This document shows positions 20,501 to 27,177 of a stretch of 64,000 nt of DNA, one piece after another (positions within the stretch are counted from its first letter, which is position 1; every line of letters begins with the position of its first letter). Source of the stretch: Endothia cerciana (lineage: Eukaryota; Ascomycota; Sordariomycetes; Diaporthales; Cryphonectriaceae); the NCBI GenBank assembly GCA_026119935.1, contig JALRMH010000009.1:310001-374000 (forward strand), in the 5' to 3' direction. Below the pieces are notes generated by a model. The model was not told the origin of the DNA, did not search any database, and saw nothing but the letters and a program-made list of their open reading frames with translations. The position numbers were made by a program, and so were the translations under genes.

Positions 20501-23458
20501 AGTTCGCTGAGCGGCGCAACGACCATCATCATTGATGCCGATCTGATGAACGGCTTGCCACCGTATGTTCCAACGCCTGCCTGTTCGACTGTCACTGCGG
20601 AAAACGTCTCCTACGTGATCTTTACTTCTGGTAGTACAGGCACCCCCAAGGGCTCTATCTTGGAGCATGGAGCCCTCGCTACCAGCTTGCTCAAACACAG
20701 CCGTATGCTTCACCTGAAGTCCTACTCGCGGGCACTGCAGTTTGCCGCCTTCACGTTCGACAATAGCATCTCGGACATCTTCGCCACCCTTTTCCAAGGC
20801 GGCTGTGTTTGCGAGCCTTCTGAGGAGGATCGTGTGAGCAACCTTGCGAAAGCCGTGTGGGATCTACGCGTCAACGTCCTCAGTCTGACGCCTACGGTCG
20901 CGGCCATGCTTCGCCCGCAGGATGTGCCTCCAATCGAGGTCCTTATTGTCGGCGGCGAGCCGCTCGACCCTAACGTCATCGATATCTGGGGCAAATCATC
21001 TGCCATCATCAACTCATATGGGCCGTCCGAGTGCTCAATTCTGGTCGCGTGCAGCCGGCCGCTTACGGAGCGCCGGGACGCACCCAACGTGGGTCTGCCT
21101 GTGGCATGTTGCTTCTGGGTTGTCTCGCCGACGGACTACAACAAACTATCTCCCATCGGTGCTCCCGGTGAGCTCCTTCTCCAGGGTGCCCAGCTTGGGC
21201 GCGGCTACATCAACGAGCCGGAGAAGACAGCCAAGGCGTTCGTCGTGAACCCCAGCTGGGTGGAAGACTTCCCGATAGCACGTAACCAGCGTCTCTACCG
21301 CTCGGGAGACCTCGTCCGACAGAACCCGGACCAATCGCTCACCATGCTTGGCCGACGAGACACACAGGTCAAGATCCATGGCCAGCGTGTCGAGATTGGT
21401 GAGATCGAGAGCTGGATCGTGCGGCTCATGCCTGACGTCCGCAAAGCGGCTGTCGATTACATTGCGCTGACGCACGGACGAGGGGACCGCGTACTTGTCG
21501 CAGCCCTAGAGCTGGAGACGACTGCCACGACAAAAGCCGCACCCGTTGAGGTGGCCCAGACCTCGCCCGTGTTGCGACGGCGGCTTGAACAGCTTCGTAC
21601 GGAGCTGCGTGCCGTCATTCCTTCTTACATGGTCCCAAATAACTTCCTTCCAGTCACACGCCTGCCTCTGAACCCATCGAGCAAGCTAGACCGGCTGGCT
21701 CTCCGCAATTTCTTCGCCACCTTGAGCGCTGGGGATTGGAACCACTACTTATTCAGCAGCACGTCTAACAAGTCAGTCACGACCGAGACAGAGTCACTCT
21801 TGCGAAAATTGTGGTCCGCTGTGTTGTCGCTTGACGAAGAGTTCATTGGACGTGACGACAACCTGTTCGATCTTGGCGGAGACTCAGTCGTGGCCATGAG
21901 ACTGTCCGCCCTGGCCAGAGAGGCTGGCTTGCAGCTTACGGTGGCTGACATCCTCCGCAACCAAATGCTCGAGAATATGGCCTCTGCAGCCCGCAAGGCC
22001 CCATCCACCTCTGTCGCTGCCTACAGACCCGATCAATACCAGCGCTTCTCACTGCTCCTTGATCAAGACCGGGCTGCAGTCTCAGAAACAGCCCGCAGCT
22101 GCCCCTGGATTCGGACCTCTGGGGTCGAAGTGCTGGACATCGCCCCAGTAACCGATTTCCAAGCCGTCAGTGTCAATGGCATGTTTTCCGAGACACGCAT
22201 GGACCTGAACTACATAGGTGTCGATGGCACTGGCCCCTTCGCTGTTGATCAGCTTAAGGCTGCTTGTCTGGCGTTGATCGGCCAGGTTGAGGCACTCCGA
22301 ACCGCTTTCGTGAAGGATGCCAGCCATCAGTTCTGGCAAGTGGTTCTCGGTGCATACGAGCCCGACATACGCGAGTATCACGCCGATGAAGGCATTGTTT
22401 CCTTTACGGAAAGGTTCATGACGGAAGAAATATTCGGCAGCCCAGAGCAAGGAAAGCCTCCGATCGACATTGCCATCATCACCACCACAGACGGAAGCAA
22501 TCAGCATAGAATACTTTTTCGCATTTCACATGCGCTTTATGACGCTCATTCCCTGCCTTTGGTCTGGGAAAGTCTCATGGCCATTTATGGCGGGTCCACA
22601 GTCCATCCGCACGCGACTTTCGTCAGCTACCTGTCAGACCTTCATAGCCGTATCGACGAATCGTCGTCCTTGTCGTACTGGCGAGAATGCTTGGCTGGAT
22701 CGGTGATGCCTCAACTAGGAAAGAAATCGCAGCAACATGCCACCACAAGCATCCAAACAATTTCTACAGAGCAGCTAAAGGCGTCCTTCCTGCCAAAGGA
22801 GACATTCGTGCTGCCGACATCAGTGGCATCCGGCATGATGCCCACCCTAATAGTGAAAGCCGCATGGGGTATGGTCGTCGCAGAGCACACGGGCCTGTCG
22901 GACCTCATCTTTGCTGAGGCGAGCACCGGGCGCAATGCCGTGAGTCCCGCAGTCGCTGATGCACACGGCTGTTGCGTCACGGCTCTGCCGTTCCGCTTCG
23001 TCGTGCCGCATGATTCTGGAGCGACGACCATTTCGGAGTTCCTAGATGCCATCCTGGACCAGCAGACCAGGAGTATCCAGCATGAGACAATCGGCACCCG
23101 GCGCATCATCAATGACTGTGCGCCAGCCTCATCATGGAACCGCTTCTCGTCGCTGCTCAATCACCAAAGAGCTTCCCAGGAGCCCGGCTTCGTGCTCGGA
23201 GAGACCGAGTACACCCCTGCGTTCCTCGACCGCGCAGATGGTGGGTTCTACATGCTGCCGGAAATCTCCATTTCAGCAACTCAGGGCCCAGGATCATTAG
23301 AGATACGCCTCGGCCATGCCGTCGATGTCGTCCCAGATGATGTCGCAGTCCGGCTCCTGCGCGGCCTTTGCGTCGCGATCGATGCAATAATTGCTCGGCC
23401 AAACGAACATGTCTCTTCAACACGCGAGCTTGTGAGGAAAACATATCTAGCTGCATAG
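8588..23458 (+). CDS. Giant non-ribosomal peptide synthetase, T0-psiE-C-A-T-C-T-C-A-T-C-A-T-C
   Basis: A single uninterrupted frame of 4956 residues. Domains by approximate residue: T0 8-80, degenerate E 100-540, C1 560-980, A1 1000-1530, T1 1555-1620, C2 1660-2085, T2 2135-2205, C3 2260-2700, A2 2725-3250, T3 3285-3355, C4 3400-3840, A3 3858-4365, T4 4395-4470, C5 4510-4950. All five carriers keep the phosphopantetheine serine (S42, S1591, S2169, S3319, S4433). The three A domains keep TSGS(S/T)G, the YRTGD or YRSGD motif and the A10 lysine. There is no thioesterase or reductase; a terminal C domain is the usual fungal release or cyclising domain. It therefore builds a short peptide, with at least three A-selected residues. 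ATG 8588 is the first start after the in-frame stop at 8552. The lack of introns over 14.9 kb contrasts with the neighbours. Product unknown; a lipopeptide is inferred from the adjacent ligase. Confidence 0.95.
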   Translation: MPLQAQTGSLELWLHNLAAEILDVDPEDLDSEKSFLASGGDSLSAIDFMGKCRAHGVHIQIPDMMGEASLSQLIDRIVQSQTAVDPAAAGSDSQQNGHASEEENPHEAGQSSQTLRLKFSDHVSVFSVQHALDTIIQRHQALQPRAGPVDESARVPGPVANGSQPSWLFEKVIEGTDEACAAAVDKVCSSLGSETGPVFGAVLCEQERKLVLTARIDAIDQTSWRIIIRDFSAAFRETQGPQPTPASDTGSSSFISIASMPSLLPETGEGGDADVTTARVGSFTTPKGSWEPDDETVSLSETDTVAILRGSCHKALRTTAVDIINAALLLAALELRLSEGPTYLRHVFNTRMGRPDLLDTVGSFDGTVKFQIPPQANAYTNSETGCTEILRYVKDVSVLSTVTPGPGLLQLSGDTAPTTRPNGEDRVYNSFGIDIFSTDTLPIDTHPGASDLERLDCVQWDQASHSTAPIDPVDNSIQIILHVWDGELKLSIRGGNSMQDKAIIRDFAIVAKQHMIRLVEELDKAPITPTLSDFPLLDASYPALDSLFARLLSVVPDPLAAVQAIGPCSPMQDNFLVSQRMTPEAYQCRFIVRIDPLVSGDRLDPEAVKAHWTQIAARHPILRTTFAESDTRLGKFDQVVWKHIELWAITYQDATAIVNDTELPTYATHQPQHRLSIAPAPKGGVYVKLDISHALFDGQSAEVLMRDFCNAHLGTLSTDQALPYLDFTTGELELDTAPTSAYWTRYMDNAQGSYLPVRHSLETSGLQSIQSQMGLSPGALSSFCGQYGVTPANVCQVAWGLVLRSFANSDDVCFAYITARRQTLLVGIQDAIGPFLDVLFCRLDLEGNTAVKDLLVLAGQDFLQSLPYQNATTAIKNDARGASVRQWGNTFLSFTRAMPAREYARAGLSFELVQRATPTDYDVSVNINIGVDNLDFNLDFWESKMDRPLAESILGVFQEAIRFLLRSSIKEAVQGFSPLTEAHKTELRKPYEGLDDTPLARTDVCIHDLVQEMAAQQPCSPAVCAWDGTWTYEELVASASVLSQKLILEENVRPGTTMVGICMEKSRWAITAMLAVLKSGAAIVPVGTDDPRAEELLRSANVALVLTTPNTVQKVRSMNFPAIVVGGIGDHGWAITRKDGHASPLVAPDSVAWVLYTSGSSGKPKGVVLEHGALATSLLAQGKAFRLGPGVRALQFAAYTFADSIPDIFGTLVMGGCVCVPSEEERTTDLARTMHRLLVNQATLTSTVAGLLLEPTEAPVLKRLILSGEMPSTAVVSKWLPHTQVMNGYGQSEASVFACCGQITDPADSANIGLPITGRCWVVQPDDHNRLCPIGGPGELLIESPALARGYMNDADRTVNAFVSNPEFLQELGLTSSSSAIPPRRMYRTGDLVRQSGPNGTFIFIGRQDTQIKIRGQRVELGEIESAMAPLLPADTFGAVVISLVSLAGPSLGEPKLVAALEVAPSLVESEEDAIRPLDPTELSPALKASVETLQTALLGMLPVYMVPGLFVPMTRLPVNASKKVDRRALRSLLEAMDDSHIRALTLVDVAQQQPRTEAERQLQALWAEAFGRPAESISVKEHFFQAGGNSVTAVRMAAAARNVGIPLTVADIFKHTRIEDLARVLDVAEGAAAHAADDDPRPFQLWAGRAGELSAVATQCGIDVSQIEDVYPCTPLQEGLVAITTQRSRADVYMTQRCYRISNDVDLEGFQAAWERLVALTPILRTRIAMSHRGVAVQVVVNEAVNWQYREGVDSLSAYLEEDRQAYLDYGRPFSRIAVISGDKPGDGHRYFVWSIHHSLYDGWSSVQTLNLLAQLWAGQEPHSAPVPMSRFIQYLTRQDEQAARNFWIRHLQNVTQSRFPVPPNVEYQPSPTQKVTRQVTLRTDRKTTVTTSTLLQATWAVLLASYSETQEAVMLMTLSGRNAPVPGILNLLAPTLASVPFRIPVLPRQPLHDFLEDIQIRTADMIPFEHTGLQNIRRMVPDLGGDFDPGHVFIIQASPPPEANDQTALSDRLERLGSDRDGMQSFALTLDCIIDQEETFVTLEARFDADILPSTQVETILAHFEYVLCQLSVAGNKQSGKVIKDLDMARQAGMDCIRAQHQYQGPLHSSTVPYDLEPGQEDNMTGSDFAATTVEHQLRQTWSEALNIPLQEIPFKGRRFVSFGGDSIAAIRVVTLCRARGISISLRDVIQCKSIADLARHSTSAELVEKTPTDHHGEISSAVTRQACSPSDFPTAKLTPKDLEALAGPGTDISLADVEDVLPCSPIQQGILLSQLKSPKSYIIFQTFRLRPADKERPINVQNLTQAWRQLQSRHSIMRTVFVDWLPDQDEFHQVVLKSPEANILIGTCPNDNDPVQYLETMATFTEVRGRPSHRLTILQAAEGQVYGRIETTHALVDAASFDILTRELLDSYESVAFTTPGTTYGTYVSYLRQRPAEEDLQFWADLLADVSPCLLPPASPEQTEAHNGTSSATEKEDVACKEIPYASAVLDDLSALRSMQKSEGVTMATIFELAWAIILATYTGSNRVSWGGLFNGRDIPVKNADLMIGPMINQTIHFIPLDWESTVGDAARDVQRRFLDAFEHQRSSLAAIQHALKHVDGVLFNTLMSYRRRNNQTARISAAATANRSLVLEPITTYDPTEYDITLHVLTDEHQIEVVVQYSPDFMNRPAAEGVLCHFLEVVQSLAEDPTQRIKDFARPSMKDMVQIQSWNRNSGVLPKLKDTAHQLVQQRLQMHPDNVVVDAWDGTMTGRELDEASNNLAVYLIDEAQVTPDSLVGFCMNKSKWAIVAMLGILKSGGAVVPLGVQEPLSRIEMTTRSSRTKLIVGDKEQIARLGVLKSQGIRFAAVQDILREPATNAVPAVAVSSNNIAFVMHTSGSTGIPKGVVVSHRSMCSSMKAWVKNPYVRFGPQARILQFTSFTFDPANHEVLSGLYSGGCVCVPSEYDRFNSMDKFIQDFQVTTVTLTPSVARMMIPEQLPSLRTLILMGEAVKPSDVETWLERGYAQVINAYGPTECTIIVSVSQPLNAKHQAPIIGYPLEAVNMWVAQPDDFNSLCPVGSPGELLVEGPLVANGYLHDTKQTTASFVTDPAFVRQLADGVHTGRRMYRTGDIVRQNQDGSLTYIGRRDNQIKIHGQRVETSEIENWILRLATPDLVQMVCVALIVPLGKAERTEEPRLLAAVQVSGAHTMMSNGNEEELASLKLSTPLLLELDQLRRSLLDVLPAYMVPSVIVPFGKIPLTSAGKVDRSAVHCALSELSEAHLDSLLPPTSAISMSKKPLSSSTERMLQSLWATVLHKPSEVIGSDDNFFRIGGDSISAMKLVAAARRARPPVVLAVATIFHHPRLSELALVVDKEKDMNGNSTTPDARADAAPFALLDLGSSGLLRDQIVSLADQCGVAPEDIEDVYPCAPLQEGLIGITTKRPDKYVLRRVFRIDRDVSVFKDAWEKLWQALVIMRTRIVPGKSGAVQVVVREPVQWQYSSSLEGYFEQDRSDHMTYGSRLCRIAIVDTPMSRKKLVVWTMHHSIYDGWSMMRTMDILARLARQEPVPRPVPMSRFIRYLKDRDEETTRLFWRKHLGSANVIKFPELPVDPSYLPQSTQHSRRHIARHRKDPLGLVTTSNILRAAWAILLAAYAGTDTDEVIIMVAFSGRQAPVDGILNMVGPTVATVPVRVQIPQQDSLPTFLSRVQQDAVEMIPHEHTGLQNIRRYVPELDEGLFTPAHLFTVQAVVEGDDDILQPSFSSPDATTVEAADKLLTPVAKENRSDDAIQGYAFNMECTVLTDEQFDVDIWFDQTTISASQVHRILEQYEHVVQQLFQYSNDESRLVCQLSMISPEDHSQISSWNSTVPERTKKCIHEILEDVAALQPDAPAICSWDGDLTYRELVETGSRLAHHLHSLKLGVGPEALLGLCMSKSKWALVAAVAILQAGAGVVPLGIGHPVVRIQTIVGNTGTKLILTDKEQADRLSSLSGATTIIIDADLMNGLPPYVPTPACSTVTAENVSYVIFTSGSTGTPKGSILEHGALATSLLKHSRMLHLKSYSRALQFAAFTFDNSISDIFATLFQGGCVCEPSEEDRVSNLAKAVWDLRVNVLSLTPTVAAMLRPQDVPPIEVLIVGGEPLDPNVIDIWGKSSAIINSYGPSECSILVACSRPLTERRDAPNVGLPVACCFWVVSPTDYNKLSPIGAPGELLLQGAQLGRGYINEPEKTAKAFVVNPSWVEDFPIARNQRLYRSGDLVRQNPDQSLTMLGRRDTQVKIHGQRVEIGEIESWIVRLMPDVRKAAVDYIALTHGRGDRVLVAALELETTATTKAAPVEVAQTSPVLRRRLEQLRTELRAVIPSYMVPNNFLPVTRLPLNPSSKLDRLALRNFFATLSAGDWNHYLFSSTSNKSVTTETESLLRKLWSAVLSLDEEFIGRDDNLFDLGGDSVVAMRLSALAREAGLQLTVADILRNQMLENMASAARKAPSTSVAAYRPDQYQRFSLLLDQDRAAVSETARSCPWIRTSGVEVLDIAPVTDFQAVSVNGMFSETRMDLNYIGVDGTGPFAVDQLKAACLALIGQVEALRTAFVKDASHQFWQVVLGAYEPDIREYHADEGIVSFTERFMTEEIFGSPEQGKPPIDIAIITTTDGSNQHRILFRISHALYDAHSLPLVWESLMAIYGGSTVHPHATFVSYLSDLHSRIDESSSLSYWRECLAGSVMPQLGKKSQQHATTSIQTISTEQLKASFLPKETFVLPTSVASGMMPTLIVKAAWGMVVAEHTGLSDLIFAEASTGRNAVSPAVADAHGCCVTALPFRFVVPHDSGATTISEFLDAILDQQTRSIQHETIGTRRIINDCAPASSWNRFSSLLNHQRASQEPGFVLGETEYTPAFLDRADGGFYMLPEISISATQGPGSLEIRLGHAVDVVPDDVAVRLLRGLCVAIDAIIARPNEHVSSTRELVRKTYLAA
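8609..10210 (+). other. NRPS loading region: carrier T0 followed by degenerate epimerase-like domain
   Basis: T0 has the full carrier motif LASGGDSLSAIDF with S42. No A domain precedes it. The following region (residues about 105-535) aligns by eye with an epimerisation domain. The SWR part of the HHxxxDxxSWR motif is kept (residues 223-225), but the two histidines are replaced by R215-I216, and the usual N-terminal PLSPIQ motif is missing. Racemase activity is therefore unlikely. The layout fits T-E-C as in HC-toxin-type synthetases after loss of the first A domain, or a dedicated acyl-loading carrier. Confidence 0.75.
10264..13470 (+). other. NRPS module C1-A1-T1
   Basis: C1 starts at IGPCSPMQDNF and has SHALFDG (H693, D697), a one-histidine variant of HHxxxDG that keeps the second, catalytic His. 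A1 has the core VLYTSGSSGKPKG and NGYGQSEAS. Where most amino-acid-activating domains have the Asp that binds the amino group (GrsA position 235), A1 reads F-A-D-S, giving Ala1202. By-eye specificity positions are roughly A-D-P-T-I-S-G-V-F-K. T1 has AGGNS (S1591). Substrate not predicted. Confidence 0.75.
13555..15215 (+). other. NRPS module C2-T2 without adenylation domain
   Basis: C2 (YPCTPLQEG, HHSLYDGWS, H1798-H1799-D1803) is complete. It is followed by only about 50 residues of linker and then carrier T2 (SFGGDS, S2169), with no A domain between. T2 must be charged in trans, be skipped, or act as a relay. Reading frame and carrier motif are intact, so recent decay is not evident. Confidence 0.8.
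15365..18655 (+). other. NRPS module C3-A2-T3
   Basis: C3 starts at VLPCSPIQQG and has THALVDAAS (H2396, D2400), so His and Asp are kept but the Gly is Ala. A2 has VMHTSGSTGIPKG, NAYGPTECT and the A10 segment TSAGKVDR. The amino-binding Asp is present (D2926). By-eye specificity positions are roughly D-P-H-T-I-M-A-I-I-K. T3 has IGGDS (S3319). Confidence 0.8.
18770..22000 (+). other. NRPS module C4-A3-T4
   Basis: C4 closely resembles C2 (YPCAPLQEG, HHSIYDGWS, H3527-H3528-D3532, the PVPMSRFI block, HTGLQNIRR). A3 closely resembles A1 around EHGALATSLL and GGCVC, but keeps the amino-binding Asp (D4058). By-eye specificity positions are roughly D-N-S-S-I-G-S-I-L-K. T4 has LGGDS (S4433). Confidence 0.8.
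22120..23455 (+). other. NRPS terminal condensation domain C5 (release/cyclisation)
   Basis: The C-terminal domain has SHALYDAHS (H4648, D4652) and no downstream carrier or thioesterase. Terminal C domains of fungal NRPSs commonly release the peptide by macrocyclisation. The Gly of the motif is Ala here. Cyclic release is inferred from family behaviour only. Confidence 0.75.
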
Positions 23459-24138
23459 AAAGAAATTGAGCAATGCCATATATAGGCACTTATTCGTTGG
23501 GATCCGGATAAGATGTTGGGTGGAAGGGTATAAACCAAATGCACTCAAGGACTGTCTGTATGCTAGATTTCAGGAATTTTTTTTTCTTTTTTCTTTTTTC
23601 TTTTTTTCTTTCTTTCTTTCTTCTACGCCGCATAAACTATATGCCGTGGAGCCTGAGCCTGCTTGGGCAAGCCCATGTAAATTTCCTGAAAAAGTTCAAT
23701 TCCCTTCAATTCCATGTTATTTAGATGAAGACACTACTATTTACCCTTTAAACAGGGTCGTGGGAGCCATTTGTTACAACGCAGCATAGCTTAACCGCTT
23801 TAAGGGGGTTCCCAGCTTTGTTTTTCTCACACGCATATAAGGCCTCACCTATCCTATTCTGCCTGCCTGTCAGACCTCGTGTTCTATTGTTATCTATCGA
23901 GGATCTGTGACTTCTCATGAAATACGCCGTCGTAGCGTAACTTGGCCCGAGTGCCAAGTGCTAAATCAGCCCTAAGGCGAAGTCCTCAGCCACCATGAAC
24001 AATCGTGGACTTGGAAGAGGACAATATGCCTTCCAATCTCCTCGAAAGTTCTGTAGTGATACCATGCCTTATCGTCAACATGAACCTCATTGAGCAACAG
24101 GCGACTTCGCCGTGCCGCGGTAGAAGCCCTTGAAAAGC
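23459..24138. other. Intergenic region, NRPS 3' side
   Basis: It contains a long polypyrimidine tract made of T with interspersed C (about 23577-23625), otherwise unremarkable sequence. No gene or clear terminator was recognised. The NRPS and the CCCH gene are convergent across it. Confidence 0.5.
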
Positions 24139-25312
24139 TCACCAGCTCGTCCCTCCTCCACGGTTGCCATTCTTGCGCTTTTCCGCCACTCTGGCCAGAG
24201 GATCGCGTCTGGGCAAATCGGCAATGCAACCGTGCGATGTGCAACCATGCACCAGAGGGCAACGAGAGCCATTTCGGCACTTTCGCTGATGGTAGAAAGC
24301 GCACTCTAGTGGCTCCATCGGCAGCCCGGGGACCTCGCGATGGACGAATTGGTCATGATCGCCTGCGTGACCACAGCCTAGCTTTGACCAGCCGAGCAAG
24401 GGTGCACTGACCCAGTATGGGCATATGAAGACTCGGCTACGCTTGTCGATGCCCTGAGATTTGCTGATGGAGGCAGCTGGCTTGGTGTACTTGGCCACGA
24501 CGGAATTGACATGCGCTGGATCCGCGCTAACCTCAGGCTTGAGAAGTGTAGTAAGTGTAGAATGGACATCGGTATTTAGCGCATTCTTGTCCGATTGCTT
24601 CGGTATGACGGACGATGCCTCATCGGACTCTTGCTGGAAGGAACTGGGAGATCGGGTGTGGTCATCATCAGAAGCAACTGATGAAACAGGCTGTGCAGCT
24701 GTATTGCTGATTATGCAGGGCTGTGATGACAGTTTCGGGATTGAACTCAGATAGGCGAGTTCGTCATCTGTGGCATCAAGGAGATGGATGCTCTCCCAAG
24801 GGTCGGTCTTCGAGTCGTCGTACTCCGAGCTGTCGTTGTTCGAGCTCTCGGCATTGGCACGAGCGCTCTGGGCATCGGCACGAGCGCTCTCGTGCTCAGC
24901 TGGCTTTGAGCTGGTGAATTGTGAAGACCAAAGTGATTCATCCTTGGCCAACTGATCATGAGCGCTTTCAATCTAAGGCACGGGTCAGTATAAGATTTCA
25001 GCAAGCTACTCGCTGACATTTCGTGATGAGGTTTCTATCACTAGGGCTGGCAACTTACCTTGTGATCAATAGCTTGTTCCGGAGTCGGCGTTCTCTGCTT
25101 TGTGGCGTCTTTCAGATATGCTCTGAAGAGCTTCGCGTACGGCTCATTGATGGCATTCAGGGCGACCAAAGTGTCCAGTGACTGAGAAAGTTAGTTGTCA
25201 GTAACCATCGGGCAAAAACGATCAGAATACCGAAGAATACTTTGGGGGGGGGGGTGTTTACCTGGCAGATATTCTCAACCTCGTGGTCAACCTGATAATC
25301 GGCCGACGACAT
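24139..25312 (-). CDS. CCCH-type zinc-finger protein
   Basis: Three exons, 25312-25262, 25181-25059 and 24972-24139, join in phase 0 to 335 residues. Donors read GTAAAC and GTAAGT; acceptors read CTCAG and CTTAG. The C-terminal third contains C-x7-C-x5-C-x3-H (CAFYHQRKCRNGSRCPLVH), a canonical CCCH finger of RNA-binding type, preceded by another Cys/His-rich stretch and followed by a basic tail. The middle is acidic and Ser-rich with a short repeated E-S-A-R-A pattern, so it is likely disordered. Role unknown; CCCH proteins usually act on RNA, but a regulator of the neighbouring NRPS cannot be excluded. The start ATG gives a short first exon of 17 codons. Confidence 0.75.
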
Positions 25313-26097
25313 ATTGCTGTTTACTTCAAGTTGAACTTGAGAAAGATAGTATGGAGGTTCGGGCGAAGAGATGCGATAGGCACTCCGTCAGAGACCTTGG
25401 CGGAACGGATTGCTGATGATCTAGACGATTACAGAAGAAATATTGGGCTGGATGGCAAAGTTCTCAACCAATAATAGTCGCCAGTCTTTGAGTTGTTGTG
25501 TCGATAGATTGCGAAGGTGCTGACTTCGGTTTCTGACAGACGTGCGTTATTAAGTCCAAGATCTTGCAAGTGAACCGATCCAGAAGTCGGCAGCCAAGGT
25601 TAATTAAATACCAAGTAGCCCGTTCACCTAAGCCTAGCGTAGCAATAACAATGGGTCAGGCAGTGAATTTTCGATGAATTCAAGGTTGGGAGAAAAGCCT
25701 GCTCCGTACCGATTGCGCACATGATCCAACTGGACACTTCTAGATGCTTCATTGTTGTAAGGAATAACAATACCTGGTCTCGGCGGGACAGTACAAAAAA
25801 CGCTGCGACTAACATTCTATGGAGCATGAAGAATTCGCATAGATTACTATGTCGCATTCTTTTCTTTTCCACCTATACATTGAAGGAACTGTCGTTGTCT
25901 ATTGTTTTGTGGCCAATGTGGTGTCCCAGCTCTCCTTGTTCCTTTGTTTTACACGCCTTCTGTTTTCTTAGTGTCCTGTCTTCACACTTCTTTGCATATT
26001 CACTCTTTTTCAATACCCCACAACCGCTCATTCATCCAAATAACAGGGAAACGCGTTAGCGTAGGAGCTTCGAGCAACATGTCGATGCTTCGGCGCT
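25313..26097. other. Intergenic region
   Basis: No gene seen. A G9-type homopolymer occurs just downstream of the CCCH exon 1 donor (about 25244-25254, inside intron 1). The rest is mixed sequence of moderate AT content, probably promoter of the CCCH gene and 3' region of the glycoside hydrolase. Confidence 0.45.
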
Positions 26098-27177
26098 CTA
26101 GCTGAAGTTAGAGTCGAAGGTGCTGATGACGCTCTGATCCTGATCGTAAACCACATAGAAATTGGCTTCCTTGTTATACCTAAGGAAAATATGTCAGTAT
26201 CACGCCAAAAGCATTCCAGCCAATCTCGCCGATCCACAGGTAGGGAATGACTTACTCAAACCACATCGCCCCCTTGTACAGAGGATAACTACTGAAGTCA
26301 CTCTTGGTGACATCCTTGACCCACTGATCCTTCATCTCAATGCTTCCACCATACGCCGTCTCGCCTAGCATGAACGGCTTGCCATAAAGCTTGACAGCCG
26401 TGCTGTAGAAGTCGCCATATGCACTGCTGAAGCCGCCGTTGACATCGTCATCGCTACTGGGATAGTGGTCCACGGCGACGATATCGACATAGTCTGCCCC
26501 AGGCCACCAGTTTCTCAGGGACGAGACGTCCTGCAGGTTGGGCGACCACATCATGTAGCACCCTTGGATCCCCTTGCAGGCGTTCAAGACATTGATCCAA
26601 GCCTGTTTGAACCCAGCGTAGTCCTCACCACCTGGATACGCTGGAGTCGCGCTGTTGGGCTTGGCGTAGCAGTTCATCTCGTGGGCGAAGCGGAGGTACA
26701 CGACCAGACCCTTCTTGGTGAAGGCCTCAACCACGGTACCGATCTTTTGAGCCAGGGCGGTGGTCACCTGGTCCCAGGTCACGCCCACCGGCATGATGGA
26801 GGGAACCATGATCGCGCCCTCGGCATTGGCGGCCTTGTAGGTGATGTCCGACCCATCGTAAGAGTCGTCATTGATCTTGGAGTAGTCGCCGTAGAAGCAA
26901 GACTTCTTGACTTCTTCCCCGTCGCCTTATTCAGAGACGAGATACTCACAGCGCTGTTCGTGTCGTCCGGGAGCTAGCCCCACGCTATGCCGTTGGTAGA
27001 GACCATGCAGTCCGAGGGAAGACCAGGAAGGGAGTTGTTCGTGCTTCTCTTCGATGCTAAACTGCCGGTGGTGCCACTCACATGATCGTGGCTTCGGTAT
27101 TCAAGATGAGTCGGCGAGGCTGTGATACCGAGGGCCAAGAGGGTGGCAAGAAACGCGGACGCAGCTGTAGTCTTCAT
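26098..27177 (-). pseudogene. GH26-like secreted glycoside hydrolase with an in-frame stop
   Basis: Reading from ATG 27177: a signal-peptide-like N-terminus (MKTTAASAFLATLLALG), a short linker, then a (beta/alpha)-barrel hydrolase. RFAHEMN carries the likely acid/base Glu and MLGETAYGG the likely nucleophile, as in GH26-like endomannanase families; the protein ends WFEYNKEANFYVVYDQD and a short tail. Exons are 27177-26950, 26905-26256 and 26179-26098; the first intron is only 44 bases with donor GTGAGT and a weak acceptor AAG. In exon 1, codon 68 is TAG (26974-26976) within the conserved GIAxGWLPDD stretch, where Trp is expected. Everything downstream is intact, so this is a young pseudogene, a polymorphic or read-through stop, or a sequence error. 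With Trp it would be about 319 residues. Confidence 0.65.

Noticed and set aside
26881..26950. Frameshift in the glycoside hydrolase
   Set aside because: A 44-base intron with donor GTGAGT and a CTGAAT branch-like site restores the frame, although the AAG acceptor is weak.
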